In this document: piece after piece, positions 1 through 9,928 of the stretch
Layout: every line of letters starts with the position of its first letter
Position numbering within the stretch: the first letter of the stretch is position 1
NCBI GenBank assembly: GCA_004764695.1
Contig: SMSO01000014.1
Location: forward strand, 6,624,029 to 6,688,028
Reading direction: 5' to 3'
Length of the DNA: 64,000 nucleotides
Origin: Schizochytrium sp. TIO01
Taxonomy: Eukaryota > Sar > Bigyra > Thraustochytrida > Thraustochytriidae
Made by a program: the position numbers and the translations under genes
Notes under the pieces: generated by a model
Seen by the model: only the letters and a program-made list of their open reading frames with translations
Told to the model about the DNA's origin: nothing
Database searches by the model: none

Positions 1-3000
1 TGCACGTGCAGCTGCAGCAACAATTTCAGCAGAAACGCCGATCAAAGAGCGCAAGCACAAGTGATGCTGCTACGCACGCATTTGCACCTGAACGCATTGA
101 GAAACTTGAAGCGTTGGGCCCTCACGGAGCAATGGCATTGGATGTATTGCGAGCCGAAGCCGAAACTGAGTTAGACGAGGGTCTTTCAAAACTTGTGCAA
201 CGAGAATTGCAAGTGGAAACCCTAGCCCGCCATCGCCATGCAGCAGCATTAGCATTGGCAGATAAACATGAATTGCGCCATGGATCATGGCGCAAATACT
301 GGGCAATTAGCGACCAAGATGACAATAACAACATTAGCGAAACTGATGAAGATCTAGAGGTAGCTGCAGTGGCAGAAGAGGAGGAGGAAGAAGAAGATGA
401 TACCTTTGATAAAGCTGGCAAGTCTAGCAAGCCAAAGCAAACGCCACGCAAACGAGGTTCTACCAAAACTGTCTCGAAAGAAAGTGACAATGAGTCTGAA
501 CAGGCCATGGAAGTTGATGGGTCCGACGAAGAGGACAAGAATAGCGACGAAGACGGAGACGAGGAAGCGGATGATGACAGTGAGGAAGAGGTTACACAGG
601 CAGAGCAGAACCTGCTGAAACTCATGTCTAATGATGATGATGATGACGATGATGAAACCTACTCATTGGAGGAAGAAGCCCAAGAGCTTTTGGACCTTGA
701 CGAAGAGGAGGTTGCCGAACACCGACGCCTTTTTCCTGAGGGTGAATACCAGGGAACCACAGAGCGGATGATATTGACTCAAGATATGGAGCGTTCTGTC
801 GAAGAAGTTGTACAAGAGATGCTAAGCCGACCTGCAAATCGATCAAGTCAAAATATGCGTCACCGTCTTGGCACCGAACAAGTGGACGCTGCTGACGAGG
901 AGCAAGATGATGAGGAGGAAGAAGAGAAGAAAAAGGTCGAGGATAAGAAGAAGGCAACAGAAGACGAGGAACAAGAAGAAGAAGAGGAGCAAGAAGAAAT
1001 TGAAACCAAACGGCCCAGGGTAAGCGCACGAACTCGTGCTCGTAAGGGAAACACCAGGGATAAGGAAAAAGAAAAGGTGAAGGAGAAGGAGAAAGAGAAG
1101 GAGAAGGAGAAGGAGAAGGAGCGCGAGGAAGTTGTGGAGGACATAGAGCCTGATGAGGATGAGGAAAACATGAAGCTTTTGACCTCAAATCTGCCAGTGA
1201 TTCCACAAAAGGATCTCACTGCTCGAGTTAAAGCATATGCTACCCTTGCTCGCACTGTGCGCGCCGCTTGTGATGCACGCAGTGGGGAGTCTCTTGCAAG
1301 GGTTCCACCACGCCTAGTACCAGCTTCCGCTCTACAATCATTCTATCCTCATCAAGAAACCGCCCTGGATTGGTTAGCATCAATGCATAAGCGGCACTTG
1401 AGCGCAGTTCTTGCTGACGAACGTGGCTTGGGCAAGGAAGTTGTAGTTGCTCACTTCCTTGCTTTGCTTGCAGGTGAAGCCGGCCAATGGGGTCCTCATC
1501 TTATTGTCACAACTCCACAACGCGCGTTCCAATGGCGTCTGCTTCTTTTACAAAATTGTCCTGCGCTTCGGGTCTCACGCAAACTCCCGAATAAGTCTGA
1601 CTTTGCGTCTGTGCCCAATGTCCTTATTCTAACGCAAGAAGAGACGGCTACGCAAGAGGAGGTTCTTCGCCGTCAAACGTGGTATACCATTGTGTGGGAT
1701 CTAGTAGACACCTCGAAGTTACAAGTTGCGAGTTCACAAGACAACAATAGCAATGGGCAACCGGAGGACGATGACGACGACGAAGAAGAAGATGCGATTG
1801 GAGAGCCTGAACCCGAAGTTGTTGTGCGCAGCCTTCCGCTATTGCGCTGTAAGTCGCGCATTGTTGTAAGTGCAAGTGAGGCAGACACGAAGGCCAACGC
1901 AACGAATATTGCCTTTTTCCTCATACCATTTGTTTTTCTTGGCAGCTCAAGTAAAGTTCGACAATGGGCTTCAAAGAAATCTGCAAACTCATGGCGGGAT
2001 TGCGTGCAGGCGTTTACGTTATCCCGTACAGCAGAGGATATTTCTGGGATTGACGATATAGACGTTGACCGGGAGACAAAGAACTTTGCACCTACTTCGT
2101 ACCAGGCCCTTTGTCGTGACACCTTATTATCAGCTTACAACCAACACATTCAAAAGTTGACTCCTCGGGGTAATCGTGATGTTAAGACTCGGTACCAAAG
2201 TATTTATAGCATGTGCCTTTTCACCGTGGGTTGTCATCCCGATGCATTGTTTGCGCATCCCAAATTAAGCTGTTTTGCGATGCCGTCGATAGCGGCAGCT
2301 TATAGGAAGTGCATTTATCCTATCACCGACATTGTTCAGGTACCAAGTCAGAAACTCATAGGATACTTTGGGTTGTGCGAAGCCTTTCCTCTATCAGACT
2401 ATACGCTAGAGAACTTAAGGAAGGCCGGTCTAAGTTTAGATAGACTACGTGCTGTTTTTCCAAATGTTTCCGCTGAGCCTGGATTTGAAGTGGCATTTGA
2501 CATTAATGGTGATGTACAGGGCGGAAATGATAACAAGTCTGAAATACAGCACTCCCGTTCCAAACAACGCAAAAATCTCACTTTCCTGTTCCCGTCGATT
2601 GTATCATCACGTACTTTGCCTCTATCTTCTCGCCTAAAAACTTCGTTGGCTGCAAGAACACAAATTCCCATTTTGGACCGATCAATGGCTGCAGCACTCA
2701 ATGTTAAGCCATCCTCCAAGACCCCACTCGCAGTCATGGAAGAGGATCTTAAGAAAAGGTTCGTGGACAATGTTCTTTCTGATGTTGCAGCTCTACCTCT
2801 GCTGGAGCGTTTGAATGTAGCGCCATGTGTCTCCATTATGGGTGATGCTTTTGCCGAGTCAAGTATGCAAGCCTTATTACAGTCTCCCGAAGACTTTCGT
2901 CCAAAGCTTTCAGGGATGATCAAATCACTCCCGGATATTCTTGAGCGCCTGCTCTCTCTTGATTACGGAACTCGAAAAATACTCTTGGTTGCTCATAACG

Positions 3001-6000
3001 AAATTCTCCTTGAGCCGGCGTCCGCAATTCTTACTGCCTCTTCAATTCGTTACATTCGAGTGGAGGGATCTAGTTCTTCTGATTCTATTACGGTTTCTAT
3101 TCGAAAATTTGCAACCTCACCTGAATTGCGAGTTCTTATATCTTCCGTTCGGGATATGGATGCGTTGTTGAATGCCGAGATGGACATTGAACATGGTCTG
3201 GGAACCCTGAGTGCAGTAGTGGTATTAGACGAACCGGGGGTTGGATCAACAGAAGACCCTTTAACTGACCGCATCGATGCTATAGCCTTGGCTCATGCGC
3301 GCTGTAGAACTCTACGGGGTGACCCAGAACAGGTTTTTTATGTTGAAGATTTGCAAGTTGATTTTGATTTGCCACCCGAAGGGCCTGAAGTTGTACTGCA
3401 AGAAATTGCTGAATCTAAGATGGACAACAACAAAGTAGATAGCAAATCAGATAATGGGAAAGCGCCAGTGAAGTCTCGCCAACCAAAGGTGATGGATTTG
3501 AGTGGTGTGACGGCTGCTCTGGAAAGGGTCCGAAAACGTGTAAACGAAGAGGAGCCTATCAATTCACTAATCAAACGTTCCATCGATGAGTTTCTTGGAC
3601 GTGCACCTGATCCTCCTGAATTTGGGGTGCCAGGGAAGTATTTCTGCTGCTCTCATGGGGTGGTTCTGGAAGAGCGTGATGTGAGCGTTGAAGAGGTATT
3701 GGAACGTACGGCACAGGCCGTTGTAAACAATGAAATCGAGGTAGTGGTGGACGAAGAGGAGATTTTGTCTTCCCGAGTTCTGTTCCGAACGTCTGATTTA
3801 GGGTTTGACGAGGACGAGGAAGAAGAGGAGGACGAGGACGAGGAAGAGGATGAAGAGGAGGATAGCGATCAAGTCACATCAACAAAGAATAAGACTTCAG
3901 ACACTTTAACTACCATACCTACTTCTCACTCTACTTCAACCATTCCAGCTGCCACGGGCCCCACTGAAGCTAGCGAATCATCATCGTCTTCCTCTTCCAA
4001 GCATGGTGCAGATGTATCTTCTGCAGCCACTACTACAGGTAATGCGAATAAGAATAACAAAGAAAATGAAGGAGGTAGCAATTCAGATCTTCTTCGTCAA
4101 CAGGTTGAAACATTTCTTGCGGAAAGTTTGCGACCTCGAAAACTTACAAGCGATGAACTGCTTGAAATTGTGCGTGAGCCAGATACTCTGTCAGCATATG
4201 TTCAGCAATTTCGCGATGCTTCGCAGGGTGCAAGGCTGCTCATTGCTGACACGCGACGCTTAAATCGAGAGCTCTTTGTCCCAAGTGTGATCGAGGACGC
4301 TATGGTGGATGATAGTATATCTGCTGCTTCACATGTTAGTATTGCGACGTCACAGCCTGCAGATGCCTTGATGTCTGAAATCCGTTGGCTAAAGGAGATT
4401 GAATCAGAAGAGGCCCTCTTTTACGACATCGACCCGAAATTGTCCAAAGAATCAAACATTGAGCGTCTGTTAGTTCAGTTCGAGAATGATGAAAGAGTTG
4501 TTGGTGCATCTTCACATGTCTATGGGCCTCCAAGTGACTTTGCCAACTCCAACCAAATAGAGGAGCCCTTGCCAAGCGCCCCTCCAATGCTGGGTGTTTA
4601 TCCAACTCAAATATCTTCCATGAGTAACGGGTTCCAGGGCAATGCGCACACAACACCTGGTGTACCTCAACGCCCAAAGTTTGCAGTCAGCTTCATGAAG
4701 CAGCGCATTGTAGCTATGTCTACTGATATTTCGACTGTAGAAATTGAGCCACTTAAGCGTCGTAGCGCAAGTATTGATAGTGATAGTACGGTGTCGAAGA
4801 AACGCAAGGTAGACAAGAAGGCCGTTCAAGCTAACGGGAGTATCGGCGACTCTCGCATTGCTAATGCTGCCAGTACTGCTGCCAACGCAGCTAGTGCCGC
4901 TGCTAGTGTAAACACTGCTGCTATTAATAGTGCTTCCGTTGCTAATGCTGTACGTTTAGGTTCCTCTGTTGAGTCTGAACTCTTGCTGGACGAGGATGAA
5001 GAAAACATTGTTGTGGTGCCTGTTCCTGTGGTAGCTTCGTCCAGCAAGGAGGTTGACTGGAATATCCAGGTGCCAAAAATTAAAAGTCGTCTCAAGGGTT
5101 CACAGAAGAAATCTGGCAAGGCTGCAAACACAACTGAAGATGATAACATTACTGATTCATCATGGAGTTCCTGGGAAGAATCTGCTCTGCTTCGTGCTGT
5201 TGAGGTGTTTGGGCCTAACTGGAACCTGGTTCACAATCTTCTATCTTCCCCTCTGTCACCAGTCCACTCTGTTCAGCAAATTATTGATCATTACCACACC
5301 GTGCGCTCTAGGTATAAGACGGCTTCGCTATCACCGTGGGTGTTAAAGCATGAACGAACCGTTCGAGATATTGCCCCCTGGGCAAGCCACCCTCTACACA
5401 AGACTGACTTGCTGTTGTACGCCCCTAGCCCATTCAAGGCTTTTGAAGCATCAAGCGAGGGTAGCATTTCTCATAGGCTTGACACAAGTGACCTGGAAAT
5501 GCGTCGCAAAGCAGGTTTGCCCTCTTCGCTTGGTCAGCACGGGCTCAGCAGCTATCCGCATTCCTTAGCGTTACCTGATGCAAAGAAAAGTGAGCGTGAG
5601 AAGCTGTCCAAGTTATCTTCAATTATTATATCTTCAGCACCAACTACTCAGCCTCGAAACAGTATTGCTTCTGGGAGCTCAATCGATCCTGCAAGCAATG
5701 CACCAACTGGAACTGGAACAACGACAGCTGCATCGTCTTCCTCTTCTTCTGCTTTGCTATCATCTTCAAGTAACTTTACTCCATTGCCGATGGAAGACCC
5801 AGTACCTTTACACTCACGTCGCGAAAATCTGTCACAAGCACTGCCAAGCTCTATAACCCACTTCCAGGGTCCCTTTGGCAGCCTTGTGCAGCAACTGATC
5901 AAGCGCCAGGCTGAGCAATCTCATGCGAAGACCGGCAGTAATAATAGTAGCAGCGGCAGTTTGCATCATCCCCACGTGCACCAACGTAGCATGAGTATCA

Positions 6001-6779
6001 GCAGCAATTCAAGTAGTACATATAGCGGCCGTCATTCTAATGCTTCTAGACACCATTCACAATCTCCAAGCCAGTATTCTCAACATGCCAAATCGTCTTC
6101 CGTGTCAAGTAGTTCTCACCCGGTCGCATACACTCAGCCCCACAATCAGCACCCTTCTCCTCATCAACAGCCACAAATGACAGGTCATCAGCACCAACAA
6201 CAGCAACAGCAACCACATCATTCACCCGTGCAACAGCAGTCTCAGCAGTCTCAACAGCACATGCATCACCAACGACAAACTCACTCATCTGTCCCTCCGA
6301 GCGGACGACCAATGCCACATCCTCCATCCCCTACGATGTCAGGCGCTAATAGGCAAATGACTGGTAATCCCGGTATGCGGAGTCCCCATGGAGGTCATAC
6401 TATGGGAAATATGAGCCCCACAAGGGGTATGTCTCGTACACCATCTCAAACTCTGAGCCACCAACCTCAACATATGCACCGACAAGTGTCTCCCGGTCAG
6501 TATTCTGCCCACCATCCGGGTACGCCAGGGCGAAGTGCGAACTACTCTCAGCGCCCGATGCATGCACAACAGCATCCACAACAACCACCCGCTCAGCACC
6601 AACGCCATCCTGGACAGCCTCAACCGCCTCAACATCCACAACAACAGGCTTATATCCAGCAGCAGCAACAACAACCTCATCATCATCAGCAACAGCAGCA
6701 GCAGCAACAACAACAAATGCATCCTCAGCAACAGCAGCAACAAAGAAGGTCTCCTTCAAGTGGAAGCGGCTATCACTAA
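1..6779 (+). CDS. SWR1/EP400-class SNF2-family protein with eroded ATPase and SANT domain (5' partial)
   Basis: The reading frame is open to the left edge and its first possible initiator here (position 6) is GTG, so the true start lies upstream. About 2,257 codons are visible, without introns. After acidic, Lys/Glu-rich linkers (residues ~110-400), residues ~445-600 align with the SNF2 N-lobe. The stretch around GQWGPHLIV is typical of SWR1/SRCAP/EP400 proteins. Motif I reads DERGLGKE (~471-478) where active enzymes have DEMGLGKT, and the DEAH position reads WDLVD (~564-568). A C-lobe-like segment (~975-1130) lacks the usual arginine-finger motif. A SANT/Myb domain follows at ~1718-1770, then a Ser/His/Gln-rich tail with polyglutamine runs (~2030-2257). 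This order (SNF2, SANT, polyQ) recalls EP400/Domino. Inference: a non-catalytic scaffold of a NuA4/SWR1-type complex in the nucleus. The family call is good; the loss of catalysis is inferred from motifs. Confidence 0.8.
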   Translation, partial: HVQLQQQFQQKRRSKSASTSDAATHAFAPERIEKLEALGPHGAMALDVLRAEAETELDEGLSKLVQRELQVETLARHRHAAALALADKHELRHGSWRKYWAISDQDDNNNISETDEDLEVAAVAEEEEEEEDDTFDKAGKSSKPKQTPRKRGSTKTVSKESDNESEQAMEVDGSDEEDKNSDEDGDEEADDDSEEEVTQAEQNLLKLMSNDDDDDDDETYSLEEEAQELLDLDEEEVAEHRRLFPEGEYQGTTERMILTQDMERSVEEVVQEMLSRPANRSSQNMRHRLGTEQVDAADEEQDDEEEEEKKKVEDKKKATEDEEQEEEEEQEEIETKRPRVSARTRARKGNTRDKEKEKVKEKEKEKEKEKEKEREEVVEDIEPDEDEENMKLLTSNLPVIPQKDLTARVKAYATLARTVRAACDARSGESLARVPPRLVPASALQSFYPHQETALDWLASMHKRHLSAVLADERGLGKEVVVAHFLALLAGEAGQWGPHLIVTTPQRAFQWRLLLLQNCPALRVSRKLPNKSDFASVPNVLILTQEETATQEEVLRRQTWYTIVWDLVDTSKLQVASSQDNNSNGQPEDDDDDEEEDAIGEPEPEVVVRSLPLLRCKSRIVVSASEADTKANATNIAFFLIPFVFLGSSSKVRQWASKKSANSWRDCVQAFTLSRTAEDISGIDDIDVDRETKNFAPTSYQALCRDTLLSAYNQHIQKLTPRGNRDVKTRYQSIYSMCLFTVGCHPDALFAHPKLSCFAMPSIAAAYRKCIYPITDIVQVPSQKLIGYFGLCEAFPLSDYTLENLRKAGLSLDRLRAVFPNVSAEPGFEVAFDINGDVQGGNDNKSEIQHSRSKQRKNLTFLFPSIVSSRTLPLSSRLKTSLAARTQIPILDRSMAAALNVKPSSKTPLAVMEEDLKKRFVDNVLSDVAALPLLERLNVAPCVSIMGDAFAESSMQALLQSPEDFRPKLSGMIKSLPDILERLLSLDYGTRKILLVAHNEILLEPASAILTASSIRYIRVEGSSSSDSITVSIRKFATSPELRVLISSVRDMDALLNAEMDIEHGLGTLSAVVVLDEPGVGSTEDPLTDRIDAIALAHARCRTLRGDPEQVFYVEDLQVDFDLPPEGPEVVLQEIAESKMDNNKVDSKSDNGKAPVKSRQPKVMDLSGVTAALERVRKRVNEEEPINSLIKRSIDEFLGRAPDPPEFGVPGKYFCCSHGVVLEERDVSVEEVLERTAQAVVNNEIEVVVDEEEILSSRVLFRTSDLGFDEDEEEEEDEDEEEDEEEDSDQVTSTKNKTSDTLTTIPTSHSTSTIPAATGPTEASESSSSSSSKHGADVSSAATTTGNANKNNKENEGGSNSDLLRQQVETFLAESLRPRKLTSDELLEIVREPDTLSAYVQQFRDASQGARLLIADTRRLNRELFVPSVIEDAMVDDSISAASHVSIATSQPADALMSEIRWLKEIESEEALFYDIDPKLSKESNIERLLVQFENDERVVGASSHVYGPPSDFANSNQIEEPLPSAPPMLGVYPTQISSMSNGFQGNAHTTPGVPQRPKFAVSFMKQRIVAMSTDISTVEIEPLKRRSASIDSDSTVSKKRKVDKKAVQANGSIGDSRIANAASTAANAASAAASVNTAAINSASVANAVRLGSSVESELLLDEDEENIVVVPVPVVASSSKEVDWNIQVPKIKSRLKGSQKKSGKAANTTEDDNITDSSWSSWEESALLRAVEVFGPNWNLVHNLLSSPLSPVHSVQQIIDHYHTVRSRYKTASLSPWVLKHERTVRDIAPWASHPLHKTDLLLYAPSPFKAFEASSEGSISHRLDTSDLEMRRKAGLPSSLGQHGLSSYPHSLALPDAKKSEREKLSKLSSIIISSAPTTQPRNSIASGSSIDPASNAPTGTGTTTAASSSSSSALLSSSSNFTPLPMEDPVPLHSRRENLSQALPSSITHFQGPFGSLVQQLIKRQAEQSHAKTGSNNSSSGSLHHPHVHQRSMSISSNSSSTYSGRHSNASRHHSQSPSQYSQHAKSSSVSSSSHPVAYTQPHNQHPSPHQQPQMTGHQHQQQQQQPHHSPVQQQSQQSQQHMHHQRQTHSSVPPSGRPMPHPPSPTMSGANRQMTGNPGMRSPHGGHTMGNMSPTRGMSRTPSQTLSHQPQHMHRQVSPGQYSAHHPGTPGRSANYSQRPMHAQQHPQQPPAQHQRHPGQPQPPQHPQQQAYIQQQQQQPHHHQQQQQQQQQQMHPQQQQQQRRSPSSGSGYH

Positions 6780-7122
6780 TGATGATAGGATAGGTACAAT
6801 GGCGTGATAATAATCAGAATCCTCCCGATTTGGGTTTGTCTGATGGGTGAATGACTGAATAATTGAAATATGAAACGAACAACCTTGCATTTTTATTCAA
6901 ATGAGTTGTAGCTCGTTAGGTGATTTCAAGCAAATTTGGACTGTAATTAGTTGGGTAGCTAGCATGTTAAAGTAAAAGCTACAGACTAGCTAGGTGTCAA
7001 CTACTTTTTTTTGTGTACTACCTCGACTTCGTAATATTAAAAAGCATGAATACTTTTTGAGATTAAATTAATAATTTTTGAATACCCAATTGTAATGCAG
7101 AATGTAGTGAAGATCTTTGTTC
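6780..7122. other. Convergent 3' intergenic region
   Basis: AT-rich spacer between the SWR1/EP400-like stop and the stop of the oppositely oriented oxidase gene. It presumably carries both 3' UTRs. I see no ORF, RNA gene or repeat of note. Confidence 0.5.
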
Positions 7123-9035
7123 TTAGTTTTTATTGGTAACGCCTCCTTGTCGGTCAGGTTTAAATGCTAAAAGAACTTCTTGGACAAGACCTTGATCTAA
7201 TTTGTTCTCATCTTTGTTTGCTGAAGCGTCGCCAACAACTTCGTGGGCCAGGATCTTGCTGAGCATTGGTCCTTCCATGATTCCGTGAGGTCCCAGACCC
7301 TAATGATTGAAAGAAATGTGGTTTTGGTGAAACATCGCGTGTAAGTAATCTGTACTATCTGCAATATTTGTTGCAAGTTGCATGATGCATGCTTGCGAAA
7401 AAACAAAACAAAAAGAGATTCAACGATACTGGAAGATGAGAAATAGAAAAAACTTACTGTAAAAAGCCATACATTTTCAAGACCAAAATTCCCAAGCTCG
7501 CCAACTAGGGGAAGCCCATCTTTACTGAATGGCACTGTTTCGTAAAGAATAGTATTAAAAGTGAATGAGTTAAGTACACATATTCCCATCAGAAGTCGTT
7601 AGTCCAAGTGAAACCTGGTGCACATTGAAGAAATCTTCTAGCAAGAAATGCAGCGAGCGCTCAATTAAGAACTCTTCAAACAGTAAAGAAAAAGAAACTT
7701 ACTTGGTCCACTCCACATACCATCGACTTTGTAGTCCTTCAATTTAGGACAAAACTCATAGACGTGCTCCTGGTTTCGTCTGGCGCCCGCTACATCAGTC
7801 GCATAGATGCGTTGGTGGTCGTCAGAATCATGGCATGGAATGCGATCACCTCCAAACATCACTCGGCCGTCGTGAAGACGTCGACCATATGCATGACGAA
7901 CAAATTGATGTCCATCGAAATCATGTGTTGTAAACTTGGGTAAGTCGCTGCGGCTGCCTTCACGAAATTCGTGTTGAAAAGCGAGATGGGACTCCTCAAT
8001 GAAGATGACGTGATTCATGAAGTGCGGCGGGGTTTCCTCAGTTACCCAAATTTGACCCTTCACAGGTGTAACAGGAATGTCGATATTTAACAATTGACCT
8101 ACTTTGGCAGACCACGCGCCGGGACAAAGAACCAACTTTTTGCAGCGCAGTACAAGACCATTGCGTGTCTTAATCTCATATCGACCGTCGTCAGAAATTA
8201 GCTTGGCGATGCTGACTACTTCAGCACCCTCGTGTATCATAACGTCCACCTTGTTTGCAGAAGCTGCATCTGCAAAAGCGTGTGTGCAAGATGCAGCATC
8301 AACATATCCGCTTTTACGTGTCAGGATTGCAGCGCAAGCTTTGCCTCCTGCAAGACTTGGCTCCTGAGCTATAATTTCTTCGTGGGAGCCCAAAAACTCC
8401 ATTTCACTGTTGGTGCCTGCGTTTTCAACTTGGTGACGGAGACTAGTAGCTTCTGCAGCATTTAGAGCCAACGTGAGAGCTCCGCTTTGTACGTATTTGC
8501 AATTGAAGCCCTCCGCCTCAAGTTTCTTGATGACAGCTGTAGTTCCACGACGAAGTTCCGGAAAGAGTCCTCGTCCACCATCATATATCGTGCCAGCCGA
8601 GAGGCCAGATGCCTCGGCACCAACAAAACCACGATCTAAAAGTACGACGGAGCTTGAATTCTCTTTGTACAAATGAGTTTTGGAATTTGAAGATGTGTTC
8701 AAAAGCTTCCCTAGGTGATAGGCTGTTGCTGTCCCAGCAATACCAGCGCCAACTACGACGACCTCTGCATTCACATAACTTTGTTCGGAAGCACTCTGTC
8801 TAGAGTTAGACGTCGTCCCTGATGATGCGACAGACTTTAGTCTTGGTGCTGAATTGGGAGCACCAGTGCTGCCAGAGTCTGTGCTCTGAGCGTCATCTTC
8901 AGGAGCTCCATTTCTGGAGCGTGCTATGACATCGTCCCAATCAATATCTGGGGCAGGGTGCGTCTTCCAAAACAGCGCTGCTCCGCCAACAAGCGCCAGA
9001 GTGAGCCCTCCAGCAGCCGCGAGACGGCCCTTCAT
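7123..9035 (-). CDS. FAD-dependent amine/D-amino-acid oxidase family protein, three exons
   Basis: The minus-strand gene is reconstructed as exon 1 9035-7703, exon 2 7534-7458 and exon 3 7299-7123, giving about 528 residues. Both introns have GTAAGT donors and AG acceptors. Joining them restores the family's C-terminal pattern: WSGPM, PFSKDGLPLVGEL, then TGLGPHGIMEGPM. Left unspliced, exon 1 runs into an intronic stop at 7665. The ATG at 9035 begins a protein with a hydrophobic segment (~residues 8-24), so a membrane anchor or signal is likely. A Rossmann FAD motif, VVVGAGIAGTATAYHLG, starts at about residue 93. Members of this DAO-fold family oxidise amines or amino acids, giving an imino product and H2O2 (or pass electrons to another acceptor). 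The substrate cannot be read from sequence. It diverges from the WDR81-like gene, with ~890 bp between them. Confidence 0.82.
7459..7533 (-). other. Exon 2 of the FAD oxidase (core of the exon)
   Basis: This 77-nt exon (7534-7458 on the minus strand) enters after a CAG acceptor, completes a split Met codon, encodes 25 further residues centred on DGLPLVGELG, and ends before GTAAGT. It is a micro-exon that automated ORF calling would miss. Confidence 0.75.
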
Positions 9036-9149
9036 CGTCTTCCTAAGCTTGGAAATAGTTCTGCGCCTCGGTCAATCTTCGTTCGATCTCTTACTTATAG
9101 AGTAGAGAATTCCAACTTGAATTCTTACAGACACTAATAACAAGCTTTT

Positions 9150-9344
9150 TCATGAAGCCAGAAGAAAGTGGATATCACATCCACATCGCAGAGTGACAGG
9201 CTTATTTTCAGTTCCACAGTGATCACCCATCTCGACTGAAATCCCTTCAAATCCCATTCGGATCATGACAGCATGGTCTGCGTCAGCATCCAGAAGTAGT
9301 TGGGCTGTCTGGATTCCAAGGTGCCTTGTGCTTTGAGCAAGCAT
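9150..9344 (-). CDS. Short unassigned ORF between divergent genes
   Basis: A 64-codon ATG-initiated frame upstream of the oxidase gene and on the same strand. The predicted peptide is Cys/Asp/His-containing with no recognised motif. It may be chance, or an exon of an unannotated small gene. No splice partner was found with confidence. Confidence 0.2.
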   Translation of the reverse strand: MLAQSTRHLGIQTAQLLLDADADHAVMIRMGFEGISVEMGDHCGTENKPVTLRCGCDIHFLLAS

Positions 9345-9735
9345 CTCGAAAGGTCCACTTCGTTCCTTGTATGAAAATCACAAATACAATAAACCAAAAT
9401 AAAGTTAAAAAATTACTATCTGCTAGCATCTGCTAGCATATGTTGCTATGGCAAACCATAGTACTCCGATCGCGTTTTCTATTGTTTCTAATTTTGTTCA
9501 ATCTGTCAACGATTGGATTTCTTTATTATTTTCATTTTATCTTTTTTCACGGAAACAAACACGAACGAAGAAAAGCGCATTCTCGCAATGTAAAGATTCA
9601 AAGCAAAGATATCTTTCGAGACAACCGGTATCTTGAACGGTCAGGTTTGCGCTCGAGTGCCAACGCGAAGCTGGGCTTTCATTTCAAATTCGGTTTAGTA
9701 GCGTGTTTGGACTCTTGAGTTCGAATTGCGGATTG

Positions 9736-9846
9736 GTATTGATTGACTGATTGATTGACTGTTGATTGATTGATTATGATGGATTGATTGATTGAATTTG
9801 ATGGATTGAATTGAATTTGAATTGAATTTGAATTGAATTTGAATTT
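9736..9846. repeat. GATT / GAATTT microsatellite tract
   Basis: An imperfect array of TGAT units passes into repeated TTGAATTGAATT-type units, ending about 80 bases before the ATG of the WDR81-like gene. It is therefore likely promoter or 5' UTR sequence. Confidence 0.8.
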
Positions 9847-9928
9847 TTGAAGTCTGAAGGAAGGAAAACAGAGGTTCGAGGCGAGGGAATTCAAAACTTG
9901 AACCAAGCTTTCTCTGGCCCCTGCCGCT

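Noticed and set aside
628-1255. Ser/Pro-rich minus-strand ORFs opposite the acidic linker of the first gene
   Set aside because: Complement of Glu/Lys/Asp codon runs; low complexity only.
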